A DNA stretch of 9,722 nucleotides. It comes from SG8-41 sp036555035 (GTDB lineage: Bacteria > Pseudomonadota > Gammaproteobacteria > Burkholderiales > SG8-41). Shown one piece after another: positions 1 through 7,059 of the stretch (positions are counted from its first letter, which is position 1; each line of letters starts with the position of its first letter). The translations under genes and the position numbers were made by a program. The notes under the pieces are model-generated. The model saw nothing but the letters and a program-made list of their open reading frames with translations, did no database searches and was not told the origin of the DNA. The stretch covers positions 1-9,722 of the forward strand of contig DATBMB010000176.1 of assembly GCA_036555035.1 (NCBI GenBank), in the 5' to 3' direction.

Positions 1-1027
1 GGGGTGTGGTCTCGCGGCCGCCGAGATCGGGCGTCTTGATTCCCGAGGCGAGCACCGAGCCCATCGCCTTGACGATCAGGCCCGCCGCAGCGCTCTGGCC
101 CAGGTGCTCCAGCATCATCGCCCCGCTCCACACCTGGCCCAGCGGATTGGCGACGCCCTTGCCCACGATGTCGGGCGCGGAGCCGTGCACCGGCTCGAAC
201 ATCGAGGGAAATTTCTTCTCCGGGTTGAGATTGGCCGAGGCACCGATTCCGATCGAGCCGGCAATCGCCGCGCCGAGATCGGTGAGGATGTCGCCAAAGA
301 GGTTGCTCCCCACCACGACGCCGAAGTTCTGGGGGTGGGTGACGAAGCGCGCGGAGAGCGCGTCGATGTGCATCTGCTCGGCCGCGATGCCCGGGTATTC
401 CTTTGCGATGCTCCAGAACACCTCGTCCCAGAACGGCATGCTGAAGATGATGCCGTTCGACTTGGTCGCGGAGGTGACCTTCTTCTTTTTCTTGCGGCGC
501 GCGAGATCGAACGCGTAGCGGATGATGCGCTCGGTGCCGCGCCGCGTGAAGAGATTCAGCTGCGTCACGACCTCGTGCGGGGTCTCGCTGTAGATGCGCC
601 CACCCATGCTCGAGTACTCGCCCTCGTTGTTCTCCCGCACCACGATGAAGTCGATATCCTGCGGCCCGCGCCCCGCAAGCGGTGAGCGCACGCCCGGCAG
701 CAGCTTCACCGGCCGCACGCAGGCGTACTGCTGGAAGCTGCGCCGGATCGGGATCAGCAGCCCCCACAGAGAGATGTGGTCCGCCACGCCGGGAAAACCC
801 ACTGCGCCTAGAAAGATCGCGTCGGAGTCGCCGATGCGCTTCAACCCGTCATCGGGCATCATCCTGCCGTGCTTGAGATACCAGGCGCAGCTCCATGGAT
901 AGGACTTGTAGCGCAGTCGAAATCCGCCGTGAGCTTCCGCGATCGTGTCCAGGACGCGGCATCCCGCCGGGACCACCTCGCGGCCGATTCCATCTCCCGG
1001 AATCACCGCGATGTCGAATCGTTTCAT
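1..1027 (-). CDS. Tartrate/D-malate dehydrogenase family protein (TtuC-like), 3' end cut by window
   Basis: NAD-dependent decarboxylating dehydrogenase of the isocitrate/isopropylmalate superfamily. The 342 complete codons visible match the tartrate dehydrogenase branch, whose members are about 355-360 residues, so only some 15-20 C-terminal residues are lost. Seen by translation: N-terminal VIPGDGIG (residues 8-15), FLGAVGFPGVADHISLWG (72-89) typical of the TtuC branch, substrate arginines around 95-96, 105 and 131, RENNEGEYS with the catalytic Tyr (138), ATKSNG with the catalytic Lys (189), the metal-binding aspartates at 222 (MHID), 246 and 250 in SNLFGDILTDLG, and the nucleotide-binding EPVHGSAPDI (278-287). 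Members oxidise tartrate, D-malate or related 2-hydroxy acids in the cytoplasm, with Mn2+ or Mg2+ and K+. The start is the ATG at 1027, with a weak purine-rich stretch upstream. It diverges from the thiamine-diphosphate enzyme gene. A lysine/arginine-rich stretch (177-183) is a local oddity. The exact substrate cannot be read from sequence. Confidence 0.88.
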   Translation of the reverse strand, partial: MKRFDIAVIPGDGIGREVVPAGCRVLDTIAEAHGGFRLRYKSYPWSCAWYLKHGRMMPDDGLKRIGDSDAIFLGAVGFPGVADHISLWGLLIPIRRSFQQYACVRPVKLLPGVRSPLAGRGPQDIDFIVVRENNEGEYSSMGGRIYSETPHEVVTQLNLFTRRGTERIIRYAFDLARRKKKKKVTSATKSNGIIFSMPFWDEVFWSIAKEYPGIAAEQMHIDALSARFVTHPQNFGVVVGSNLFGDILTDLGAAIAGSIGIGASANLNPEKKFPSMFEPVHGSAPDIVGKGVANPLGQVWSGAMMLEHLGQSAAAGLIVKAMGSVLASGIKTPDLGGRETTP

Positions 1028-1101
1028 CGCCGCTCTCTTGCAGTGGGGGGGTCGTTATCATAGCATCCGCTTCTTTCCCTCCATCGCCATCGGGAGCCGC
1101 A
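1028..1101. promoter_or_regulatory. Divergent promoter region with overlapping -10-like boxes
   Basis: These 74 bases lie between two divergent starts and must hold at least the minus-strand promoter. The AT-rich core GTTATCATAGC (1054-1064) is a near-palindrome. Read on the minus strand it gives TATGAT (1062-1057, five of six matches to the sigma-70 -10 box), about 30 bases before the minus-strand start. Read on the plus strand it gives TATCAT (1056-1061). I see no convincing -35 box at the right spacing on either strand. GGGAG at 1092-1096, five bases before the ATG at 1102, is the ribosome binding site of the plus-strand gene. Confidence 0.35.
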
Positions 1102-2862
1102 ATGAACGTCAAGGAAAATCTCTCCGCAGCCATTCTTCACGACGCGCCGGTGCGCTCGCGCGAGAGCGCCGAGCACTGGGGCAGCGACGCGTTCGCCGCG
1201 ATCCTGCACGAGCTCGAGATCCCCTACATCTCGCTCAATCCCGGCGCGAGCTACCGCGGGCTGCACGACAGCATCGTCAACTATCTCGGCAACCGCACGC
1301 CGCAGATGTTGCTCTCGATCCACGACGAGAACGCGGTCACCGTTGCCCATGGCTACGCCAAGGCCACCGACCGCATGATGGCCACGGCGCTGCATTCCAA
1401 CGTGGGCCTCATGCACGCCACGATGTCGATCTTCGACGCGTGGTGCGACCGCGCGCCGGTACTGATCCTCGGCGCGACCGGTCCGTGGGACGCGGCGAAG
1501 CGCCGCCCGTGGATCGACTGGGTGCACACTGCGTCCGACCAGGGCGCGCTGATCCGCGACTACACCAAGTGGGACAACCAGCCCGGCTCGGTCGAAGCGG
1601 CAATGGAAGCGATGCTGCGCGGGGCGCAGATCGCCCAGACCGCGCCGCGCGGGCCGGTCTACATCAATCTCGACATCTCGCTGCAGATGGGAAAGATCGG
1701 CGCGATGCCCGCCCTGCCTGACGTCAAGCGCTATGCCGCGCCCGCGGGAGTGTTGCCGGCACCGGAGCAGGTCGCCGCTGCCGCGAAGCTGCTGTCGCAG
1801 GCGAAAAACCCGCTGCTGCTCGCGGGACGCTGCACGCGCGATCTCGAGGCCTGGAAGCAGCGCGTCGCGCTCGCGGAGAAACTGAATCTCCGCGTGCTGA
1901 CCAATATGAAGGTCGCCGCGTCCTTCCCGACGGATCACCGCCTGCACGCCGCGCCGCCGGCGAACCGCTTCGGCCCGGATACGCTCAAGATGATCACCGA
2001 GTGCGACGTCATCCTGTCGCTCGACTGGCTCGACCTCGCCGGGCTCCTGAAGAGCGCCTACGGCACCAAGCCGGTCACGGCGAAGATCATCCAGGTCTCG
2101 TGCGATCAGCACAGCCACCGCGGCTGGAGCATGGACTACCAGGGGCTGCCGCCGATCGACGTCTATCTCATGTGCGAGCCGGAAGCCGCGGTGCCGATGC
2201 TTCTGGAAGCGACCAAGGCGCGCGCGGCAAGCGTGGCGCCCGCCCCGGCGCACAAGAAGCCCGTTGCGCCGGCCGACACGGTCTCGATGACCGGCGTCGC
2301 CGATGCGCTCAACAAGGCGACGCGCGGAATCGACGTCTGCTATACCCACCTGCCGATCGGCTGGAGCGGCGCCAACAGCACGTTCCGCCATCCGCTCGAC
2401 TACCTCGGCGCGGAAGGCGGGGCCGGCGTGGGCTCAGGTCCCGGCATCGTGGTGGGCGCAGCGCTGGGCTTGAAGGGCAGCGGGCGGCTGCCGATCGGCG
2501 TGCTCGGCGACGGCGACTTCCTGATGGCGAACACCGCGGTGTGGACCGCGACGCACTACCAGATACCTTGCCTCTTCGTAGTCTGCAACAACCGCTCGTT
2601 CTTCAACGACGAGCTGCACCAGGAGCGCGTGGCGAAAGAGAGGAGCCGCCCGGTCGAGAACCGCTGGATCGGCATGCGCATCGGGGACCCCGACATCGAC
2701 CTCGCGGCCATGGGAAGATCGATGGGCGCCGTCGGCATCGGCCCGGTGACGCGCGCCTCCGACGTGCAGTCGGCGATCGACAAGGGCATCGAGACCGTGC
2801 AGAAAGGCGGCGTCGCCGTGGTGGACGCGCGCGTGCTGCCCGGCTACGACGCCGAAGGCTAG
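1102..2862 (+). CDS. Thiamine-diphosphate-dependent enzyme, acetolactate synthase/2-oxoacid decarboxylase superfamily
   Basis: A 586-residue protein with the usual three-domain order: N-terminal pyrimidine-binding domain (about 25-195), central domain (about 225-370) and C-terminal diphosphate-binding domain (about 400-570). Visible motifs are the catalytic glutamate in HDENAVTVAHGYAKATDR (Glu76) and the metal/diphosphate signature that starts GDGDF (469-473) and ends with the paired asparagines NN (496-497). The family cleaves or joins carbon next to a 2-oxo group (acetolactate synthase, benzoylformate decarboxylase, oxalyl-CoA decarboxylase and others). Details do not match biosynthetic acetolactate synthase closely: the loop after the catalytic Glu is DENAV rather than EQGA, and no small regulatory subunit gene is adjacent. 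A catabolic 2-oxoacid decarboxylase or lyase is therefore more likely, but the substrate is unknown. The reading frame is open upstream to 895, but the ATG at 1102 has a good GGGAG site, and the upstream stretch lies inside the divergent gene. It is divergent from the TtuC-like gene and convergent with ligC. Confidence 0.85.
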   Translation: MNVKENLSAAILHDAPVRSRESAEHWGSDAFAAILHELEIPYISLNPGASYRGLHDSIVNYLGNRTPQMLLSIHDENAVTVAHGYAKATDRMMATALHSNVGLMHATMSIFDAWCDRAPVLILGATGPWDAAKRRPWIDWVHTASDQGALIRDYTKWDNQPGSVEAAMEAMLRGAQIAQTAPRGPVYINLDISLQMGKIGAMPALPDVKRYAAPAGVLPAPEQVAAAAKLLSQAKNPLLLAGRCTRDLEAWKQRVALAEKLNLRVLTNMKVAASFPTDHRLHAAPPANRFGPDTLKMITECDVILSLDWLDLAGLLKSAYGTKPVTAKIIQVSCDQHSHRGWSMDYQGLPPIDVYLMCEPEAAVPMLLEATKARAASVAPAPAHKKPVAPADTVSMTGVADALNKATRGIDVCYTHLPIGWSGANSTFRHPLDYLGAEGGAGVGSGPGIVVGAALGLKGSGRLPIGVLGDGDFLMANTAVWTATHYQIPCLFVVCNNRSFFNDELHQERVAKERSRPVENRWIGMRIGDPDIDLAAMGRSMGAVGIGPVTRASDVQSAIDKGIETVQKGGVAVVDARVLPGYDAEG

Positions 2863-2938
2863 GCGGAAAAGGTGTCAGGAACCTTTTCCTAATGCCTTTC
2901 CCTGCTGTTAGAAAAAGGGTTCCTGACACCTTTTCCGC
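2863..2938. repeat. Perfect 21-bp inverted repeat (REP/BIME-like), probable bidirectional terminator
   Basis: Arms at 2863-2883 and 2918-2938 are exact reverse complements over 21 bases, separated by 34 bases. Each arm, with its flank, can also fold on itself: AAAAGGT (2867-2873) pairs with ACCTTTT (2881-2887), and the right copy does the same with one bulged G. The element starts directly after the stop codon of the thiamine-diphosphate enzyme gene and ends one base before the ligC stop codon, so it occupies the whole convergent intergenic space. The core GGTGTCAGGAACC resembles a palindromic repeat I remember as dispersed in betaproteobacterial and related genomes, which suggests a REP-type element. 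Strong stems flanked by T-runs in both directions also make it a plausible terminator for both genes. Confidence 0.75.
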
Positions 2939-2939
2939 A

Positions 2940-3896
2940 TCAGGCGTGGGCCTTGCGGTCGGGGTCGATCTGCTTCTCGAGATTGCCGAGCGTGCGCATG
3001 CAGGGTAACACCTGAGCGAGGCTGCCGTTGGGCTCCCGCTTTTCCTTGATCGCGGCGATGAACTCGCGGTCCTCGAGCTCGATGCCGTCCATCGAGACGT
3101 CCACCTTCGAGACATCGATCTTCACGTCCTTGCCGTCGGAGAGATCGTCGTAGAAGGCCTTGTAGGTCCCGTTGTCGCAGATGTAGCGGAAGAACGACCC
3201 AAGCGGGCCGTCGTTGTTGAATGACAGCGACAGCGTCAGGATCGCGCCCGAGGGCGCCTTGGCGATGATCGCCATGTCCATCGCGATGTTGAGCTGCGGA
3301 TGGATCGGCCCCATCACTGCGTGGCACTCGGAGATGTTCTCGCCGCACTGGTAGGCGAAGAGATCGACGGTGTGCGCGGCGTGGTGCCACAGCAGGTGGT
3401 CGGTCCAGCTGCGCGGGTTGCCGGCGGCGTTGATGTTCCTGCGCCGGAAGAAGTAGGTCTGCACGTCCATCTGCTGGATCTTCAGCTCGCCCTTGCGGAT
3501 GCGCTTGTTCACCCATTGGTGGCTGGGGTTGAAGCGCCGCACGTGGCCGGCCATGGCGGTGACGCCGGTCTGCTTCGCGATCTTCACCAGGTTCTCCGCG
3601 TCCTCGACGCTGTCGGTGACCGGGATCTCGACCAGCACGTGCTTGCCGGCGCGCATCACCTGCTCGCCCTGCTTGAAGTGCATCTTCGTGGGCGTCGCGA
3701 GGATGACCGCGTCGGCGCGCTTGATGCCCTCGGCGAGGTCGTTCCCCCAATGGGCAATGCCGTACTTTTTCGCGACCTGCTCGGTGCCGGCGGGATTGCC
3801 GCCGATGAGCGAGGTGACCTCCACCCCGGATATGCGCTTCAGCGCGTCGAGATGCTTCTGACCGAAGGCGCCCTGCCCGGCCACGCAGATCTTCAT
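2940..3896 (-). CDS. ligC: 4-carboxy-2-hydroxymuconate-6-semialdehyde dehydrogenase (LigC/PmdC)
   Basis: Oxidises the ring-cleavage product of protocatechuate 4,5-dioxygenase (in its cyclic hemiacetal form) to 2-pyrone-4,6-dicarboxylate using NAD(P)+, in the cytoplasm. The 318 residues match the family length (about 315-320) and belong to the Gfo/Idh/MocA fold. Seen: N-terminal Rossmann motif GQGAFG (7-12), ATPTKMH (67-73), the EKP-loop equivalent as EIP (90-92), GHVRRFNPSHQW (117-128), IQQMDVQTYFFRRRN (140-154), SWTDHLLWHHAAHTVDLF (163-180) and SFNNDGPLGSFFRYICDNGT, all of which I recognise from Sphingobium LigC and Comamonas PmdC. The ATG at 3896 is 13 bases after the ligB stop, and its ribosome binding site GAGAGGA (3911-3905) overlaps that stop codon (TGAGAGGA), so it is translationally linked to ligB. 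It is the last gene of the operon. In pmd nomenclature this is pmdC. Confidence 0.95.
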   Translation of the reverse strand: MKICVAGQGAFGQKHLDALKRISGVEVTSLIGGNPAGTEQVAKKYGIAHWGNDLAEGIKRADAVILATPTKMHFKQGEQVMRAGKHVLVEIPVTDSVEDAENLVKIAKQTGVTAMAGHVRRFNPSHQWVNKRIRKGELKIQQMDVQTYFFRRRNINAAGNPRSWTDHLLWHHAAHTVDLFAYQCGENISECHAVMGPIHPQLNIAMDMAIIAKAPSGAILTLSLSFNNDGPLGSFFRYICDNGTYKAFYDDLSDGKDVKIDVSKVDVSMDGIELEDREFIAAIKEKREPNGSLAQVLPCMRTLGNLEKQIDPDRKAHA

Positions 3897-3909
3897 TGAA
3901 GAATTCCTC

Positions 3910-4755
3910 TCAGGTTCGGGTGTTTTCGAGAATGATGTGGCCGAGCGCAGTGTTCGACGCCGGCACGTGATAAAAGCGGCGCACTTCCCGGACCTCGTCG
4001 TCGAGCGCCCCGCGCATGATGAGCCACATCACCATCTCGATGCCTTCCGAGCCGGTCTCGCGCAAATACTCGAGGTGCGAAATCTTCGCCAGCGACTGGG
4101 GATCGCGGGTCAGGTTGTCGAGGAAGCGCGTGTCGAACTCGCGGTTGATGAGGCCCGCGCGCGGACCCTGCAGCTGGTGGGACATGCCGCCGGTGCCGAA
4201 GATCACGACACGCAAGTCCTTGTCGAACGACGCGACCGCCTTGCGTATCGCTTTCCCCAGCATGTAGCAGCGGTGCCCTGTCGGCACCGGGTAGACCACC
4301 ACGTTGACCGAGATCGGGATGACCGGGCACGGCCATGCCTTCGGCTGCCCGAACATGAGGGTCAACGGGACCGTCAGCCCGTGGTCCACTTCCATCTTGT
4401 TGACCACGGTGAGATCGAACTCGTCGAGCACCACCGATTGCACGATGTGCGTGGCGAGCTCGGGGTGACCCTTGACCGGCGGAACCCGGCGCGGGCCCCA
4501 TCCCTCGTCGGCAATCGGAAACTCCGCTGCGCAGCCGATGGCAAAGGTCGGGATGATCTCGAGCGAGAAGGCCGACGCGTGGTCGTTGTAGACGACGATG
4601 CAGACGTCCGGCTTCACCTTCGCGATCCATTCCTTGGAAGCCTCGAAGCCCTCGAAAACCGGCCGCCAGTAGGGCTCGCCGGCTTTGCCGTTGTCCCACG
4701 CGGCGCCGACGGCGGGGATGTGTGATGCCGCTACCCCTGCAACGATTCTAGCCAC
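3910..4755 (-). CDS. ligB: Protocatechuate 4,5-dioxygenase, catalytic beta subunit (LigB/PmdB)
   Basis: Catalytic subunit of the type II extradiol dioxygenase that opens protocatechuate between C4 and C5 with O2 and Fe(II). The sequence (281 residues) carries the iron ligands His12 (SHIPAVG), His59 (YNDHASAF) and Glu240 (ETGSEGIE), and the catalytic His193 (GTGGMSHQLQG). In Sphingobium LigB these are His12, His61, Glu242 and His195, so the offset is a constant two residues. FYHVPASNTALG near the C terminus is also conserved. The start is GTG (4755-4753), which aligns exactly with the LigB N terminus (MARI versus MARV). It lies inside the end of ligA, giving an 8-base overlap. The C terminus stops after ENTRT, shorter than the roughly 300 residues of Sphingobium LigB, but all catalytic residues are present. 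Close relatives could use gallate or other catechols, though LigA and LigC next door favour protocatechuate. Confidence 0.96.
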   Translation of the reverse strand: MARIVAGVAASHIPAVGAAWDNGKAGEPYWRPVFEGFEASKEWIAKVKPDVCIVVYNDHASAFSLEIIPTFAIGCAAEFPIADEGWGPRRVPPVKGHPELATHIVQSVVLDEFDLTVVNKMEVDHGLTVPLTLMFGQPKAWPCPVIPISVNVVVYPVPTGHRCYMLGKAIRKAVASFDKDLRVVIFGTGGMSHQLQGPRAGLINREFDTRFLDNLTRDPQSLAKISHLEYLRETGSEGIEMVMWLIMRGALDDEVREVRRFYHVPASNTALGHIILENTRT

Positions 4756-5146
4756 GGCCCTTCCACTCCGACTTGCTGCGATTGCCCTGCACCGGTCGGC
4801 CGCCCTTCAGCATCATCTGGGCGTACTGCTCCTGGGTCGAGCCGGTCATGATGGCGGCGATCTGCTGGAAGGAAAGCCCGTCGGTCGCCGCGATCTTCGA
4901 GGTGAAATAGATGTTGCCCCCGAGCGCGAGCATGCCGTTCCAGTCGCGCTTGAGGATCGACTGCTTCTGCTCCTCCGTCATCGGCCACTGGTCGAGATAG
5001 GCGCGCTCGTCGGCCTTGAAGGCGGCGCGGTTCTCCGGCTTCATCAGCGACATGCAGAACATGTTGAGATGGTAGCCCTGGCGCGCCCGGTCGAAGTCGA
5101 ACACGACAGTGCCAGGGAGATCGTCATATTCTTTCGGAAGCGACAT
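4748..5146 (-). CDS. ligA: Protocatechuate 4,5-dioxygenase, alpha subunit (LigA/PmdA)
   Basis: Small helical subunit that caps the LigB active site in the alpha2-beta2 enzyme. The 132 residues compare with about 139 in Sphingobium LigA. Recognisable conserved stretches are DDLPGT (8-13), RARQGYHLNMFCMSLMKPEN (20-39), FKADERAYLDQW (43-54), RDWNGMLALGGNIYF (67-81), ATDGLSFQ (87-94) and MTGSTQEQYAQMM (100-112). The start ATG at 5146 follows the stop of the exported ABM gene by 7 bases, and its Shine-Dalgarno GAGGAG (5155-5150) shares bases with that stop (TGAGGAGACG). The end overlaps the GTG start of ligB by 8 bases, an arrangement that fits a one-to-one subunit ratio by translational coupling. 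The shorter N terminus than LigA of Sphingobium is real, because no better upstream start exists between the two genes. Confidence 0.95.
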   Translation of the reverse strand: MSLPKEYDDLPGTVVFDFDRARQGYHLNMFCMSLMKPENRAAFKADERAYLDQWPMTEEQKQSILKRDWNGMLALGGNIYFTSKIAATDGLSFQQIAAIMTGSTQEQYAQMMLKGGRPVQGNRSKSEWKGRG

Positions 5147-5156
5147 CGTCTCCTCA
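5147..5156 (-). promoter_or_regulatory. ligA ribosome binding site overlapping the upstream stop codon
   Basis: Read on the minus strand, TGAGGAGACG runs directly into the ligA ATG. The TGA is the stop of the exported ABM gene, and GAGGAG is a near-consensus Shine-Dalgarno sequence. Ribosomes finishing the ABM gene therefore end on the ligA initiation site, which supports co-transcription and coupled translation. Confidence 0.8.
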
Positions 5157-5966
5157 GTCGATCAGCATGTAGAGCTGCTCGTCGTAGAGGCTGCCCGACA
5201 GCGGGTTGATCACGAACAGGGCGTCGGCCGCGAGGGCGGCCCCCGGTGCCAGCCCCGACAGGCCGTCGCGGAAGTGCTTCGTGTCGGCGTGCACGATATG
5301 CGCGTCGTGGTCCTTGCTGCTGCGCCACATCTCGACGATCGTCATGTGGTTCGGACGGTTCGACTGCGTCAGCACGTCGAACCGCATGTTTCCCGCGTGC
5401 TTGCGGCTGTCGGCGGCGAGCTTCTCGACCAGCGCATTGCCGCAGGGTCCCTTCTCGTCGACCTGGCGCTTGCACGGCGGAAACTGCTCTGGCGGGATGA
5501 TGTCGACGTGGGTCGCGACGTAAACGGTCCCCTTCGCGCCTTTGGCGATCTTGGAGGGATCCGCGGCGACGAGCGGCGCGTGGGGCCGTTCGTCATAGGG
5601 GCTGTAGAGCAGCGGGTGCAGGCTCTTGCGAAACGCAACCGTGCGCTCGGTCCTGGCGTGGGCCTCACGGGCCGCCTGGTCCTGCCACGCCTCGAGCAGC
5701 ATGAAGTGGTTCTTGCGGCCCATCGCCTGCAGGGCCTCGAACCGGAGATTCCCGGCCTGCTTCTTCGATGCGGCGCTGTGCTTGCGGATGAGTCCGGCGG
5801 CTTTCTGCACCTCCGCCGGCGCAACTTCGATGTAGGTGACGATGTAGAAAGGCTTCTCCGACAGCAGCGTGCCGTCGCGAAGCTTCACTTGCTGCGCAAT
5901 CGCGGGCTGCGTGCCGACGAGGCCCAGCACCCAAACGCCGAACAGAAGTTTCCAGACGTGTCTCAT
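5154..5966 (-). CDS. Exported protein with two antibiotic-biosynthesis-monooxygenase (ABM) domains
   Basis: 270 residues. The N terminus MRHVWK, a hydrophobic stretch and the site AIA-QQ form a Sec signal peptide, with likely cleavage after residue 24, so the mature protein should be periplasmic. Two dimeric-alpha/beta-barrel ABM-type units follow: domain 1 at about 40-122 (NHFMLLEAWQD, then AHARTERTVAF) and domain 2 at about 147-240 (NHMTIVEMWRS, then AHIVHADTKHF). The matching order of NH-E-W and H-F residues points to an internal duplication. Domain 2 carries an insertion with two cysteines (165 and 175) that could form a disulfide. ABM proteins oxidise quinols or phenols without a cofactor, act on hydroperoxides, or bind haem; which applies here is unknown. 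The start ATG at 5966 has a strong GGGGGAG site. It lies 22 bases after the reductase gene and 7 bases before ligA, so it is in the lig operon. General quinol monooxygenase is the closest label I can support. Confidence 0.8.
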   Translation of the reverse strand: MRHVWKLLFGVWVLGLVGTQPAIAQQVKLRDGTLLSEKPFYIVTYIEVAPAEVQKAAGLIRKHSAASKKQAGNLRFEALQAMGRKNHFMLLEAWQDQAAREAHARTERTVAFRKSLHPLLYSPYDERPHAPLVAADPSKIAKGAKGTVYVATHVDIIPPEQFPPCKRQVDEKGPCGNALVEKLAADSRKHAGNMRFDVLTQSNRPNHMTIVEMWRSSKDHDAHIVHADTKHFRDGLSGLAPGAALAADALFVINPLSGSLYDEQLYMLID

Positions 5967-5988
5967 GGCTCCCCCCTTGCGGTTGTCG

Positions 5989-7008
5989 CTATTTTCTTAC
6001 GGCAGCGGGCGCGAACGCAACGCCGTCGTCCACGATGCGCTGGTTGAGCAGCGCGGCGCAGGCAGCAGCGACCTCCAGAAAGGGCGTCGCGACGCCGGTG
6101 AGGCGCCCGACATCGATCACCGAGTTGATGAGCGCGTCGAGCTCGAGCTCGCGGCCGAATCGGACATCCTGCAGCGTCGAGGAGAGAATTCCCACCCTCT
6201 TCCGCACGTCGTCGATCATCTGGTCGGACGTCGTGCCCGGCCTCACGCCCACCGCTGCCGCCACGGCGAGCACTTCGTCCACCATCAGCCGCGCAATGCG
6301 CCGGGTCGGCTCGAAATCACCGATCTGGCGATGCGTCGACTGGGTGAGCGCCGCAAGCGGATTGAACACCCCGTTCGACAGGAGCTTGCGCCATTTCAGC
6401 AGGCGGATGTCGTCCGACACCACCACGGGAAGGCCTGCCCGCTCGACGGCGGCGGCGATTTCCTTCAGCCGCGGCGTCACGCGGTTGTCGAGCTCGCCGA
6501 TGGCGAGCCGGTCGGTCGCCTGGTCGGCGAGCCGGATGCGCCCCGGCTCCACGAGATCGGCCGGCTTGTTCACGACGCCGCCGATCACGCAATCGATCGG
6601 GATCGATCTTGCGAGCGTGCCGTCGGGATCCAGCGACTGGAGACGGGAACCGCGGTGCGGCGAGTCGAGCTTCTCGAAGTACCAGTATGGAAGCCCGTTC
6701 TGGCCGAGGAGCATCATGCCGTCCTTTGCCATGAGGCTCACCATGTGCGCGGCCGCACCGGCGATCTGGTGCGACTTCAGCCCGACGAAGATGAGGTCGT
6801 AGGGCGGCTTCTCCTCCCCCGGCCGGCACACCCGCACGCGGATGGGCTCCGGGCGCCCGCTCTTCGGGCCCTCGAGGATCAGGCCGCGCTGCTTCAGCGC
6901 ATCGTGCAGCACGCCGCGCGCGACCAGCGTGACGTCCGCCCCGGCTGCCGTCAGGATGCCGCCGACGTACCCGCCGACCGCGCCGGCGCCGTAAACCAGA
7001 ATTCGCAT
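5989..7008 (-). CDS. Ketopantoate reductase family protein (PanE/ApbA-like 2-oxoacid reductase)
   Basis: 339 residues with an N-terminal Rossmann domain starting MRILVYGAGAVGGYVGG (GxGxxG at 7-12), VGLKSHQ (75-81) and the QNG motif (103-105), then an all-helical C-terminal domain with KWRKLLSNGVFNPLAALT (205-222). Lys208 of that stretch matches the family's catalytic lysine, and acidic residues at 287/289 match the conserved glutamate region. Known members reduce 2-dehydropantoate to pantoate with NADPH. Paralogues that lie in catabolic clusters probably act on other 2-oxo acids or run in the oxidative direction. QNGLPYWYFE differs from housekeeping PanE, and the position inside a lig operon argues against pantothenate synthesis, so I leave the symbol blank. 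The frame is open upstream to 7080, but the start chosen is the ATG at 7008, where the Rossmann strand begins. Its ribosome binding site is weak. It lies 22 bases upstream of the ABM gene and 103 bases after the dehydrogenase gene. Confidence 0.83.
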   Translation of the reverse strand: MRILVYGAGAVGGYVGGILTAAGADVTLVARGVLHDALKQRGLILEGPKSGRPEPIRVRVCRPGEEKPPYDLIFVGLKSHQIAGAAAHMVSLMAKDGMMLLGQNGLPYWYFEKLDSPHRGSRLQSLDPDGTLARSIPIDCVIGGVVNKPADLVEPGRIRLADQATDRLAIGELDNRVTPRLKEIAAAVERAGLPVVVSDDIRLLKWRKLLSNGVFNPLAALTQSTHRQIGDFEPTRRIARLMVDEVLAVAAAVGVRPGTTSDQMIDDVRKRVGILSSTLQDVRFGRELELDALINSVIDVGRLTGVATPFLEVAAACAALLNQRIVDDGVAFAPAAVRK

Positions 7009-7059
7009 TTGCCAGACCGCAGTGGTCGAATTAACCGTTTCGGCTCTAGGCGCGCCACC

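Noticed and set aside
895..1101. 69-codon upstream extension of the thiamine-diphosphate enzyme gene
   Set aside because: It overlaps the start of the divergent dehydrogenase, its translation looks non-coding, and a good ribosome binding site precedes the ATG at 1102.
1024..2391. Long minus-strand open frame (455 codons) opposite the thiamine-diphosphate enzyme gene
   Set aside because: It lies antisense to a clear enzyme gene, its translation is arginine-rich and low in complexity as expected for a GC-rich shadow frame, and it shows no recognisable motif.
3910..3960. Possible truncation of LigB, whose C terminus is about 20 residues shorter than Sphingobium LigB
   Set aside because: All iron and catalytic residues lie well before this point, the conserved FYHVPASNTALG is intact, and the stop is merged with the ligC ribosome binding site, so it looks like a natural end.
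3937..4725. Plus-strand open frame of 262 codons opposite ligB
   Set aside because: It is antisense to ligB, whose catalytic residues are all in place.
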